Part shown: positions 1 to 5,877 of the stretch, one piece after another | Position numbering within the stretch: the first letter of the stretch is position 1 | Layout of the letters: the number at the start of each line of letters is the position of its first letter | DNA from: Bacteroidaceae bacterium | GTDB lineage: Bacteria > Bacteroidota > Bacteroidia > Bacteroidales > Bacteroidaceae | DNA length: 6,899 nucleotides | Direction: 5' to 3' | NCBI GenBank assembly: GCA_017472905.1 | Contig: JAFUNW010000369.1 | Span: 1-6,899 of the forward strand | Program-made: the position numbers and the translations under genes | The notes under the pieces: model-generated | What the model saw: only the letters and a program-made list of their open reading frames with translations | Database searches by the model: none | What the model was told of the DNA's origin: nothing

Positions 1-775
1 CTCGGGTTGTTATTCCATCAAATCCTTCTCCATATTCAAAACCTTTGGCGGCATTGATACTCAACATGGCATGACCTAGTGCGGCATGTAGCTTGCCGAA
101 TACGGGTTGTCCTAATCCGATCGGACATCCTTTGATTACGCATGTTATAATTCCTCCAATCGTATCTCCGGCTGCTTTGACTTCACTGATGAGCTGCTCC
201 ATTTCGGCCGCTTTTTGGGGGTCCGGACATCTGACCGGATTGCTTTCGATAAGGTTTAGATCGTATTTCTTGTAATCGTTATCAAGAGCAATGTTTCCTA
301 CTTGCGAAGTGTATGCCTGTATGGTTATGCCTAATTGTGTGAGAGCTAGTTTTGCCAATGCTCCTCCTATACAACGGGCGATTGTTTCTCTTGCAGATGT
401 ACGTCCGCCACCGCGATGGTCTCTTATACCATATTTGTTTGTGTATGTATAATCGGCATGGGATGGACGATAGAGGTTGCGTAGGTTTTCATAATCATTG
501 GAGTGCTGATTGGTGTTTCGAACAATAAAACCAATGGGGCATCCCGTACTTTTACCTTCGAATATACCGGATAGAAATTCAACCTTGTCATCCTCTTTGC
601 GGTCGGTCGTGATTTTGGATTGTCCGGGTTTGCGCCTATTCAATTCTTGTTGTATGAATTCGATATCTATTGATATGCCTGCAGGAAAACCATCAATGAC
701 ACCTCCAATTCCGGCGCCATGAGATTCTCCAAAGCTGGTGAGGCGGAAAATGTTACCGAATGTATTATTGAACAT
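1..775 (-). CDS. aroC: Chorismate synthase, N-terminal 258 codons (C-terminus off the left edge)
   Basis: Catalyses the last common step of the shikimate pathway, the anti-1,4 elimination of phosphate from EPSP to give chorismate, using reduced FMN; cytoplasmic. The minus-strand reading frame starts at ATG 775-773 (MFNNTFGNIFRLTSFGESHG) and stays open to base 2. Family signature 1 is at residues 16-32 (GESHG, then GGVIDGFP) and contains the conserved His19. The second catalytic His is His106 in RPSHADYTY, followed by the basic, Gly-rich signature 2 RGGGRTSAR at residues 121-129. GDTIGG and GCPIGLGQPVFGKLHAALG follow further on. Family members are about 350-360 residues long, so roughly 100 residues, including the third signature, lie outside the window. 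No frameshift or stop is seen. The start is fixed by the usual N-terminus of the family; no clear Shine-Dalgarno precedes it, which is normal in Bacteroidales. It is divergent from tnaA. Confidence 0.97.
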   Translation of the reverse strand, partial: MFNNTFGNIFRLTSFGESHGAGIGGVIDGFPAGISIDIEFIQQELNRRKPGQSKITTDRKEDDKVEFLSGIFEGKSTGCPIGFIVRNTNQHSNDYENLRNLYRPSHADYTYTNKYGIRDHRGGGRTSARETIARCIGGALAKLALTQLGITIQAYTSQVGNIALDNDYKKYDLNLIESNPVRCPDPQKAAEMEQLISEVKAAGDTIGGIITCVIKGCPIGLGQPVFGKLHAALGHAMLSINAAKGFEYGEGFDGITTR

Positions 776-820
776 ATATATAATGTATTATTACGTTGTT
801 TGGTCTATACTTGAATATTC

Positions 821-857
821 ATTCGTTTCGGCATCTTTTTTATGCGGGTTAACGAAT
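821..857 (-). other. Possible stem-loop in the aroC leader
   Basis: ATTCGTT at 821-827 and AACGAAT at 851-857 are perfect inverted 7-mers. Nested inside them, GCAT at 831-834 can pair with ATGC at 842-845. The structure would fall inside the predicted aroC leader RNA. It has few G-C pairs, has asymmetric internal loops, and is not followed by a U-tract in the aroC direction, so it does not look like a terminator. It matches no riboswitch class I know and may be chance in AT-rich DNA. Confidence 0.2.
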
Positions 858-875
858 CAAATTGTAATGAAAGCG

Positions 876-903
876 CAAAAGTAGATTTTTTTTTTGAAAT
901 CAA
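876..903 (-). promoter_or_regulatory. Probable aroC promoter (Bacteroides-type)
   Basis: On the minus strand, bases 883-876 read TACTTTTG, an exact match to the Bacteroides -7 consensus TAnnTTTG. A TTG at 903-901 lies 17 bases further upstream and could be the -33 element, although this spacing is a little short and the element is only partial. A run of T fills most of the spacer. Transcription would start near base 870 and leave an aroC leader of about 95 bases. The -7 match is seen directly; its use as a promoter is inferred. Confidence 0.5.
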
Positions 904-1133
904 CACTATATTTTCTTTGAAATACTCGGCGAAAATATTCCCCTACCAGAGAAAAAGTTTTTCCTAACCTAGAAAAAATAATACTTTCCCATTGTTGTCA
1001 GAAATTGCGTATTGATGGCTCATTGAATTTCTCTCTTCCTGAGGAATTTATCGTATGTGAGTGCCAAAAAGCGAATGAGATGGGTCGGAATATCCACTTT
1101 TTTCTTTTAAATCTTTCTTTTTGTCAGTTAATT

Positions 1134-1165
1134 TTTGGGTAGTCAACAGAAAGTTACTAATTTTG
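1134..1165 (+). promoter_or_regulatory. Predicted tnaA promoter (Bacteroides-type)
   Basis: TTTG at 1134-1137, a 20-base spacer, then TAATTTTG at 1158-1165. This matches both the -33 (TTTG) and -7 (TAnnTTTG) elements of the primary sigma factor of Bacteroides at acceptable spacing. Transcription would begin at about 1171, giving a leader of roughly 30 bases before the ATG at 1203. That leader is too short to hold a TnaC-type regulatory peptide. Confidence 0.7.
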
Positions 1166-1202
1166 CCTGACAAATTAAAAACATTAATATTATTAGAGAT
1201 AT

Positions 1203-2582
1203 ATGGAAATACCTTTTGCAGAATCATGGAAAATAAAGATGGTAGAACCCATCCGTAAGAGTACGCGTGAAGAGCGCGAACAATGGATTAAAGAAGCACA
1301 TTACAATTTGTTTCAATTAAAGTCGGATCAAGTCTATATAGATTGTCTTACCGACTCAGGAACCGGAGCAATGAGCGACCGTCAATGGGCTGCCATGATG
1401 ATGGGCGATGAAAGTTATGCAGGTTCTTCTTCGTTTTTCCAATTAAAGGAAGTCATTACGCGGTTAACAGGTTTTGAATATGTAATCCCTACTCATCAAG
1501 GACGTGCAGCCGAGAATGTACTTTTCAGTCATTTGGTAAAAAACGGTGATATTGTGCCCGGTAATTCACATTTTGATACGACCAAAGGACACATCGAAAG
1601 TCGCAAGGCTACCGCTTTGGATTGTACAGTGGACGAAGCCAAGGATACGCAATTGGAGGTCCCTTTCAAAGGTAATGTAGACCCGAAGAAATTGGAGAAA
1701 GTTTTGGCAGAACATGCAGATAGAATACCGTTCATTATCATTACGATTACCAATAATACAGCCGGTGGTCAGCCTGTTTCTATGCAAAACTTGCGTGAAG
1801 TGCGTGCTTTGGCCGACAAATATGGCAAGCGTGTGATTTACGATTCGGCTCGTTTTGTAGAGAATGCTTATTTTATTAAGACTCGCGAAGAGGGATATGC
1901 CGATAAAACCATCAAGGAAATTGTACGAGAGATCTATTCGTTGGCCGATGGCATGACGATGAGTGCCAAGAAAGACGGAATTGTGAACATGGGTGGTTTC
2001 ATTGCTACCAAACACGAAGATTGGTATGAAGGAGCCAAACGTTTTTGTATTCCTTTTGAAGGTTATTTGACATACGGAGGTATGAACGGACGCGATATGG
2101 CAGCCTTGGCAGTTGGCTTGGATGAGAATACCGAATTGGACAACATCGAAACGCGTATTCGCCAGGTGCAATATCTGGCTGCTAAGTTGGATGAATATGG
2201 CATTCCTTATCAACGTCCGGTTGGTGGACATGCATTGTTCGTGGATGCCGACATGGTACTTTCGAATGTACCCAAAGAAGAATTCCCGGCTCAGACATTG
2301 GCTATCGAACTCTATTTGGAAGCCGGTGTGCGTGGTTGTGAAATCGGATATATCCTGGCAGACCGCGACCCTGTAACTCGTGAAAATCGTTTTGGTGGAT
2401 TAGACTTGCTTCGTCTTTGCATTGCCCGCCGTGTCTATACAAATAATCACATGGATGTGATTGCAGCCGCATTGAAGAATGTGTATGATCGCCGCGATAG
2501 CATCAAGCATGGTGTGAAAATTGTATGGGAAACAGAGCTTATGCGCCACTTTACCGTTCAATTGGAGCGAATAGAAGAGTAA
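1203..2582 (+). CDS. tnaA: Tryptophanase (L-tryptophan indole-lyase), PLP-dependent
   Basis: Cleaves L-tryptophan to indole, pyruvate and ammonia; a cytoplasmic beta-eliminating lyase, normally a tetramer dependent on K+. The 459 residues fit the family (about 455-475). PLP site: THQGR at 97-101 binds the phosphate, Asp214 and Arg217 lie in YDSARF, and Lys257 in SAKKD is the expected Schiff-base lysine. Tyr72 in GDESYAGS matches the catalytic tyrosine. Tyrosine phenol-lyase is the main alternative, but three positions that separate the families are tryptophanase-type: Asp125 in HFDTTKGH (Thr in TPL), Ile381 in CEIGY (Arg in TPL) and His449 in MRHFT (Phe in TPL). The start at 1203 gives the usual FAESWKIKMVEP beginning; Met13 would cut into it. 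One oddity is IARRVYT around Arg409, where the family normally has IPR. It is a single-gene unit with its own predicted promoter and terminator, and no tryptophan permease gene (tnaB) lies beside it. Confidence 0.96.
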   Translation: MEIPFAESWKIKMVEPIRKSTREEREQWIKEAHYNLFQLKSDQVYIDCLTDSGTGAMSDRQWAAMMMGDESYAGSSSFFQLKEVITRLTGFEYVIPTHQGRAAENVLFSHLVKNGDIVPGNSHFDTTKGHIESRKATALDCTVDEAKDTQLEVPFKGNVDPKKLEKVLAEHADRIPFIIITITNNTAGGQPVSMQNLREVRALADKYGKRVIYDSARFVENAYFIKTREEGYADKTIKEIVREIYSLADGMTMSAKKDGIVNMGGFIATKHEDWYEGAKRFCIPFEGYLTYGGMNGRDMAALAVGLDENTELDNIETRIRQVQYLAAKLDEYGIPYQRPVGGHALFVDADMVLSNVPKEEFPAQTLAIELYLEAGVRGCEIGYILADRDPVTRENRFGGLDLLRLCIARRVYTNNHMDVIAAALKNVYDRRDSIKHGVKIVWETELMRHFTVQLERIEE

Positions 2583-2600
2583 TCGGAATTAGCTGAAAAC

Positions 2601-2654
2601 AAAATCCTAAGAAGATACGAGCCTATAGATGGACAAGTAGCTTCTTGGGATTTT
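2601..2654 (+). terminator. Intrinsic terminator of tnaA
   Basis: Begins 19 bases after the tnaA stop. AAAATCCTAAGAAG (2601-2614) pairs with CTTCTTGGGATTTT (2641-2654), 14 pairs with a single G-U wobble. The right arm runs into a T-tract at 2651-2656. The 26-base loop can add three more pairs (TAC 2616-2618 with GTA 2637-2639). Confidence 0.75.
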
Positions 2655-2722
2655 TTGTATAGTTATCTATGGCTATACAATTGTTTCATTAATAGGTATA
2701 ATGTTTATCGGATACGAATAAA

Positions 2723-2757
2723 AAAGTAGCCAGTCATCATATTTGACTGGCTACTTT
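2723..2757. terminator. Bidirectional intrinsic terminator between convergent genes
   Basis: AAAGTAGCCAGTCA (2723-2736) and TGACTGGCTACTTT (2744-2757) form a perfect 14-base inverted repeat around a 7-base loop. On the minus strand the stem is followed by a run of six or more T (TTTTTTATTC), a strong terminator 26 bases past the stop of the 736-residue lipoprotein gene and so the likely end of the four-gene operon. On the plus strand the stem ends in TTTCTATAAG, a weaker tract that can back up the tnaA terminator. Confidence 0.85.
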
Positions 2758-2782
2758 CTATAAGAGAGAATCTTTTATAACA

Positions 2783-4993
2783 TCAATTACCTGTTGTAAA
2801 AGTATGTAGATCTCCATATACATATTCTGTTATGCCTCTAACTTTTACAGAAACAAATGCTCTTACATAGTAAGTAGTATTACTTTTTAAACCTGATAAA
2901 GACTTTGAAAAGTTTCCAGAAGTAGAGCCTGATACAGATACAGTTGTGCCTCCACTTTCAGGATCTCCGGATGTGCTATACTTAAAGCCACGACTTTTTA
3001 TAGTTGGATTTCCTACAGAATTAACACACCCATTTAATTGGACTTCCCACATGTTTATCAGTCCATATGGATTGGAGAGATTGCTATGAGATAGTGTAGA
3101 AACAGAAGGGCGTGTTCCTGTTGTAAAGTTTAATTCTGAACTATATTGGGTTTCTCCATTTTGTATAACATATGCTCTAAAGTAATATGTTGTATTTTCA
3201 CGCAGTCCTGTAAGTTCGATGGATTGTGAGTATGTGTTAATATTTCCTTTAACTTTATTTGAACTTATAGTAGGATTGGGATAGATACTATAACAAATTC
3301 CAGCCTCAGTGCACATCGGATTCCCAATATTTGTGATTCTGAAACTGACTTCTGTGTCGTTATATCCGATATCATCAGATTTCACAGACTCTGTTTGTAC
3401 TACAGCTGGAGTCGTTCCTGTATTAAAGTTTACCTCCGCCCCATAAATAGGCTCTCCATTCTGTATCGCATATGCCTTATAATAATAGGTAGTATTATAA
3501 TCCAGTCCAGTGATGTTGAGCGAGAAATTTCCTTCTCCGGTTCCGCCAACTAATTTCTTTGTACTATTAATTGTTGGATTAGGAGCTGTAGAATAGCAAA
3601 AACCTTTCTCTGAATAGATAGGACTTCCAACTTTTACAATAGAACCGTTTAGCGTAGCTGAAGAAGGAGTTACATTAGTTGCACTTGAAGTGAACACACT
3701 GGTTGTCGACATATCAGTGCTAAATGCTACAGAAGTACCATAATAAACCTTATTATTCTGTATTGCGTATGCTCTTACATAATACGTTGTGTTTGTAGCA
3801 AGTCCTGCACATAAGTAGTAATAGTCTCCACCGCTTGTTCCTGATACCGTACATTTGGTGTCAGATATAGTTGGCTCGCCTGCTGTATTATAGCAAAAAC
3901 CTTTTTCTGAGTATATCGGGCTGCCAATCTCAGTTATTGTACCATTGAACTGTGCCTTTCCGTTAACAACATCCACTTGTTTGACAGGTTGAGTACTAAC
4001 TGATGTTCTGGACGCCATCGTTGTAAAGGTCTTATAGGTATTGCTGAGTTTAAGTCCAAGAGCGTTTTTTCCATACGCACGAACATAATAGGTTGTTCCT
4101 TTATTCAGTCCATTAACTGCAACATAAAAAGAGTCTTCTGAATTCATTTCTGCAGGAATCTTTGTAAATCCATCAGTTGCATCTTCTGCAATAGATGATG
4201 TACTATAAACAAAACCTCTTTCCTCATATTCAGGTGCACCGATACTCAATACTTTCCCTTTGAATATGGCAGTTTGCATATCTATTTCAGACACCTCCGT
4301 TAATTCTGTTATAGGATATCTTCTATCTGCTCCAACAGCTGTTACATAGAGTTCTGCTCGCCCATAATCAGAAAGTATCACAATCGTACTTTCGTTATTG
4401 CCGTTTGCAAGTGCATCTCTATTAATTGTTACAGACATTGCAATCTCTTGGTTGTATTTAATTGTACCGCTTTTCTTTCCATCCTTATCGCAAACAGAAA
4501 CAATCCAAGGTACATCTGTATCCAAAACAGCCCATGTCAAGTCCTCATAATTGGGATTAACTAAACTAAAAGCCTTTTGTACGACAGATTCATTATTCCC
4601 AAAATCTAATACTGTGGGAGCAATCGTTAATTCAGTTGTAATGCGTTTTAATGAGATTTCTTTATAAGGATTATCTCCTCCATAAATTCTGAGGGTTAAG
4701 TCATTCTTACTCTCATATCCTGGTTTACTGAGGCTTAAGTGGTATGTTCCAATCGGTATATTGGAGAATGTACAACGACCGGAGTTGTCAGTCCTATCGG
4801 TTGGAGTTACAGATGGGTCATTGTCCGAGTATAACTGAATAGAAACGCCCGAAAGTGTTTGAGGTGTATTCTCTTCTGTAATGACAAAAGTAATATTGCC
4901 AACAGTCTTTTCCGGAGGAGTGTCTCCTTCACAACTTAAAAATACGAAAGTTGATACGACTAACACAAACAAAGATAATATTCTCGTTTTCAT
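2783..4993 (-). CDS. Large lipoprotein: carboxypeptidase-regulatory-like, BACON and five FN3-like repeats
   Basis: A 736-residue predicted lipoprotein. Residues 1-20 form a lipoprotein signal ending in the lipobox FLSC with Cys21, followed by EGD, an acidic stretch that in Bacteroidetes favours export to the outer face of the outer membrane. Residues about 31-117 form a carboxypeptidase-regulatory-like beta domain (TDNSGRCTFSNIPIGTYHL, GYES). Residues about 121-221 match a BACON domain (LTIAPTVLDFG, LTWAV, PWIV, INRDAL). Residues 227-736 are five FN3-like repeats of about 100 residues. BACON domains often occur in carbohydrate-binding or surface proteins of this phylum, but no catalytic domain is present, so an adhesive or scaffolding role is inference. 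It is the last gene of the operon, 3 bases after the 112-residue lipoprotein gene, with a strong terminator behind it. The ATG is chosen because it gives an intact signal peptide. Confidence 0.85.
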   Translation of the reverse strand: MKTRILSLFVLVVSTFVFLSCEGDTPPEKTVGNITFVITEENTPQTLSGVSIQLYSDNDPSVTPTDRTDNSGRCTFSNIPIGTYHLSLSKPGYESKNDLTLRIYGGDNPYKEISLKRITTELTIAPTVLDFGNNESVVQKAFSLVNPNYEDLTWAVLDTDVPWIVSVCDKDGKKSGTIKYNQEIAMSVTINRDALANGNNESTIVILSDYGRAELYVTAVGADRRYPITELTEVSEIDMQTAIFKGKVLSIGAPEYEERGFVYSTSSIAEDATDGFTKIPAEMNSEDSFYVAVNGLNKGTTYYVRAYGKNALGLKLSNTYKTFTTMASRTSVSTQPVKQVDVVNGKAQFNGTITEIGSPIYSEKGFCYNTAGEPTISDTKCTVSGTSGGDYYYLCAGLATNTTYYVRAYAIQNNKVYYGTSVAFSTDMSTTSVFTSSATNVTPSSATLNGSIVKVGSPIYSEKGFCYSTAPNPTINSTKKLVGGTGEGNFSLNITGLDYNTTYYYKAYAIQNGEPIYGAEVNFNTGTTPAVVQTESVKSDDIGYNDTEVSFRITNIGNPMCTEAGICYSIYPNPTISSNKVKGNINTYSQSIELTGLRENTTYYFRAYVIQNGETQYSSELNFTTGTRPSVSTLSHSNLSNPYGLINMWEVQLNGCVNSVGNPTIKSRGFKYSTSGDPESGGTTVSVSGSTSGNFSKSLSGLKSNTTYYVRAFVSVKVRGITEYVYGDLHTFTTGN
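2786..4315 (-). repeat. Five tandem FN3-like repeats encoded in the large lipoprotein gene
   Basis: In protein order the units occupy residues about 227-326, 327-427, 428-526, 527-626 and 627-736 (DNA 4016-4315, 3713-4015, 3416-3712, 3116-3415, 2786-3115). Each has a front half with G-x-P and a GFxY or GxCY strand, a middle PTI-type turn in several units, and a back half with the motif GLxxNTTYYVRAY followed by a closing FTTG or FSTD. Units 2 and 3 share GSPIYSEKGFCY exactly. The DNA copies differ, many changes being synonymous, which suggests old duplications kept for protein structure. Unit 5 is the longest and most divergent. Confidence 0.85.
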
Positions 4994-4996
4994 ATT

Positions 4997-5335
4997 TTAG
5001 GGTCTCTTCTTTAATTTTATGTTTAGCTCAATCTTATCGCGAACTTCGGACGAAGTAATACTTTGAGAAGATGGTATATATCCATCTTTTTCGGCATATA
5101 TTTTATAAGTTTTACCAAATTCTAGATTTTGAAACTCATATCGGCCGTCTTCCTTTGTAATGCAATTCTTTCCTGTTGTTTGATTTGTCACAACAACTCC
5201 CTCAATGGGGGTATTGTCTGTTGACTCGATGACAGTCCCATATATTGCAGAACTTGTAGTATAATTATCCTCTTCACAAGATATCAAAAGAAATAATGCA
5301 ACCACAACAGGCAAATACTTAAATACTGTTTTCAT
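4997..5335 (-). CDS. Small lipoprotein with one carboxypeptidase-regulatory-like domain
   Basis: A 112-residue predicted lipoprotein. The signal MKTVFKYLPVVVALFLLIS ends in the lipobox LISC (Cys20), and the mature protein starts C-E-E-D, an acidic start expected for surface-exposed lipoproteins of Bacteroidetes. The rest, about residues 30-108, is a single carboxypeptidase-regulatory-like beta-sandwich: IYGTVIESTDNTPIEGVVV, then T-KEDGRYEFQNLEFG-TYKIYAEKDGYIP. No enzyme residues are present, so a structural or binding role is likely. It starts 6 bases after the stop of the DUF5683-like gene and ends 3 bases before the large lipoprotein, whose N-terminal domain is of the same type. A weak GAGAT precedes the ATG. 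The lipoprotein and domain calls are firm; the function is unknown. Confidence 0.85.
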   Translation of the reverse strand: MKTVFKYLPVVVALFLLISCEEDNYTTSSAIYGTVIESTDNTPIEGVVVTNQTTGKNCITKEDGRYEFQNLEFGKTYKIYAEKDGYIPSSQSITSSEVRDKIELNIKLKKRP

Positions 5336-5341
5336 ATCTCA

Positions 5342-5866
5342 TTAAAATTTTAAAGCATATGTTAATCCTACTGCTCCTTGAGGAGCTGCATATAAAGATA
5401 TCCAACTTGTACGAGGGTCTTTATCCGGGAGTAAAAGTGCAGACACATAGTTTGCAATATATATACCACCTAGAGCAATCAGTGAACCATTGCGTATTTT
5501 CTTTGATTTACGAATCTTCTCATCATACCAATTGGCATTTGACGGGTCATTATCCATATCATTCTGTAGTTTAACAATATGAAACTGCTCATAGATGGCA
5601 AGACCTCCGGTTATAGCCATACCACCCCAAATTGTACCGGCGATAGCCGGCCACTTCCTTCTCATTTGAACTGCACCGGGAACTAATGCCAAGAATCGGT
5701 CATTATCTCTAATTTCTCTTGATCTAGATATAGAGATTTTAGGTGTGTTTGAGCTAGAATCGTACAATGAATGGTGAGATGGTTCTGTTTCAGACATACT
5801 CATCATTTGTCCATGTGCACATGGAGTCAACACCAAAAATAAAAGTAATGGAAATAAATTTTTCAT
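5342..5866 (-). CDS. Exported DUF5683-like membrane protein
   Basis: A 174-residue protein of unknown function. Residues 1-19 look like a signal peptide with a signal peptidase I site after AHG (mature start Gln20); LTPC is unlikely as a lipobox because proline precedes the cysteine. A polar Ser-rich linker follows (about 25-55), then FLALVPGAVQMRRKWPAI, a hydrophobic segment at about 73-93, a charged loop with a YDEKIRKSKKIRNG motif (about 114-127), and a second hydrophobic segment at about 126-147. The C-terminus (SWISLYAAPQGAVGLTYALKF in outline) alternates like a beta strand and ends in Phe, as many envelope proteins do. The PGAxQ motif, two helices and the basic KxRN-type region resemble DUF5683 proteins; this family call is from memory of its pattern. 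It starts 11 bases after the upstream gene's stop and lies 6 bases before the next start, so it belongs to the operon. Confidence 0.75.
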   Translation of the reverse strand: MKNLFPLLLFLVLTPCAHGQMMSMSETEPSHHSLYDSSSNTPKISISRSREIRDNDRFLALVPGAVQMRRKWPAIAGTIWGGMAITGGLAIYEQFHIVKLQNDMDNDPSNANWYDEKIRKSKKIRNGSLIALGGIYIANYVSALLLPDKDPRTSWISLYAAPQGAVGLTYALKF

Positions 5867-5877
5867 AAGCTAATTCG

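Larger units (their letters stand above)
776..1202. other. Divergent intergenic region, aroC / tnaA
   Basis: This 427-base AT-rich region lies between the two divergent starts. It holds the predicted aroC promoter (876-903), the predicted tnaA promoter (1134-1165) and a possible aroC leader hairpin. The central part, about 904-1130, has no convincing ORF, tRNA or recognisable riboswitch. The only regular element I see there is a short palindrome, GAAAAAGTTTTTC at 951-963, which could be an operator or simply base composition. The length is generous for two promoters and leaves room for regulator binding sites. Confidence 0.6.

Noticed and set aside
93..722. Two plus-strand ORFs of 60 and 70 codons
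   Set aside because: Both are antisense to the chorismate synthase frame, whose motifs are intact throughout.
1566..2231. Long minus-strand ORF of 221 codons inside tnaA
   Set aside because: It is antisense to a clearly real enzyme gene, its translation resembles no protein family, and it arises from codon use of tnaA on the other strand.
2113..2376. Plus-strand 87-codon ORF overlapping tnaA in another frame
   Set aside because: It lies fully within tnaA and the translation has no recognisable features.
1203..2582. Tyrosine phenol-lyase instead of tryptophanase
   Set aside because: Asp125, Ile381 and His449 are the tryptophanase-type residues at the three positions where tyrosine phenol-lyase has Thr, Arg and Phe.
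2786..4315. CRISPR array or tandem DNA satellite
   Set aside because: The ~300-base periodicity comes from protein domain repeats in one open frame, not from short identical repeats with spacers.
4970..4977. TATCTTTG on the minus strand, matching the -7 promoter consensus
   Set aside because: It lies just inside the coding start of the large lipoprotein, downstream of its ATG, and there is no plausible gene start further on for it to serve. A chance match in AT-rich DNA.
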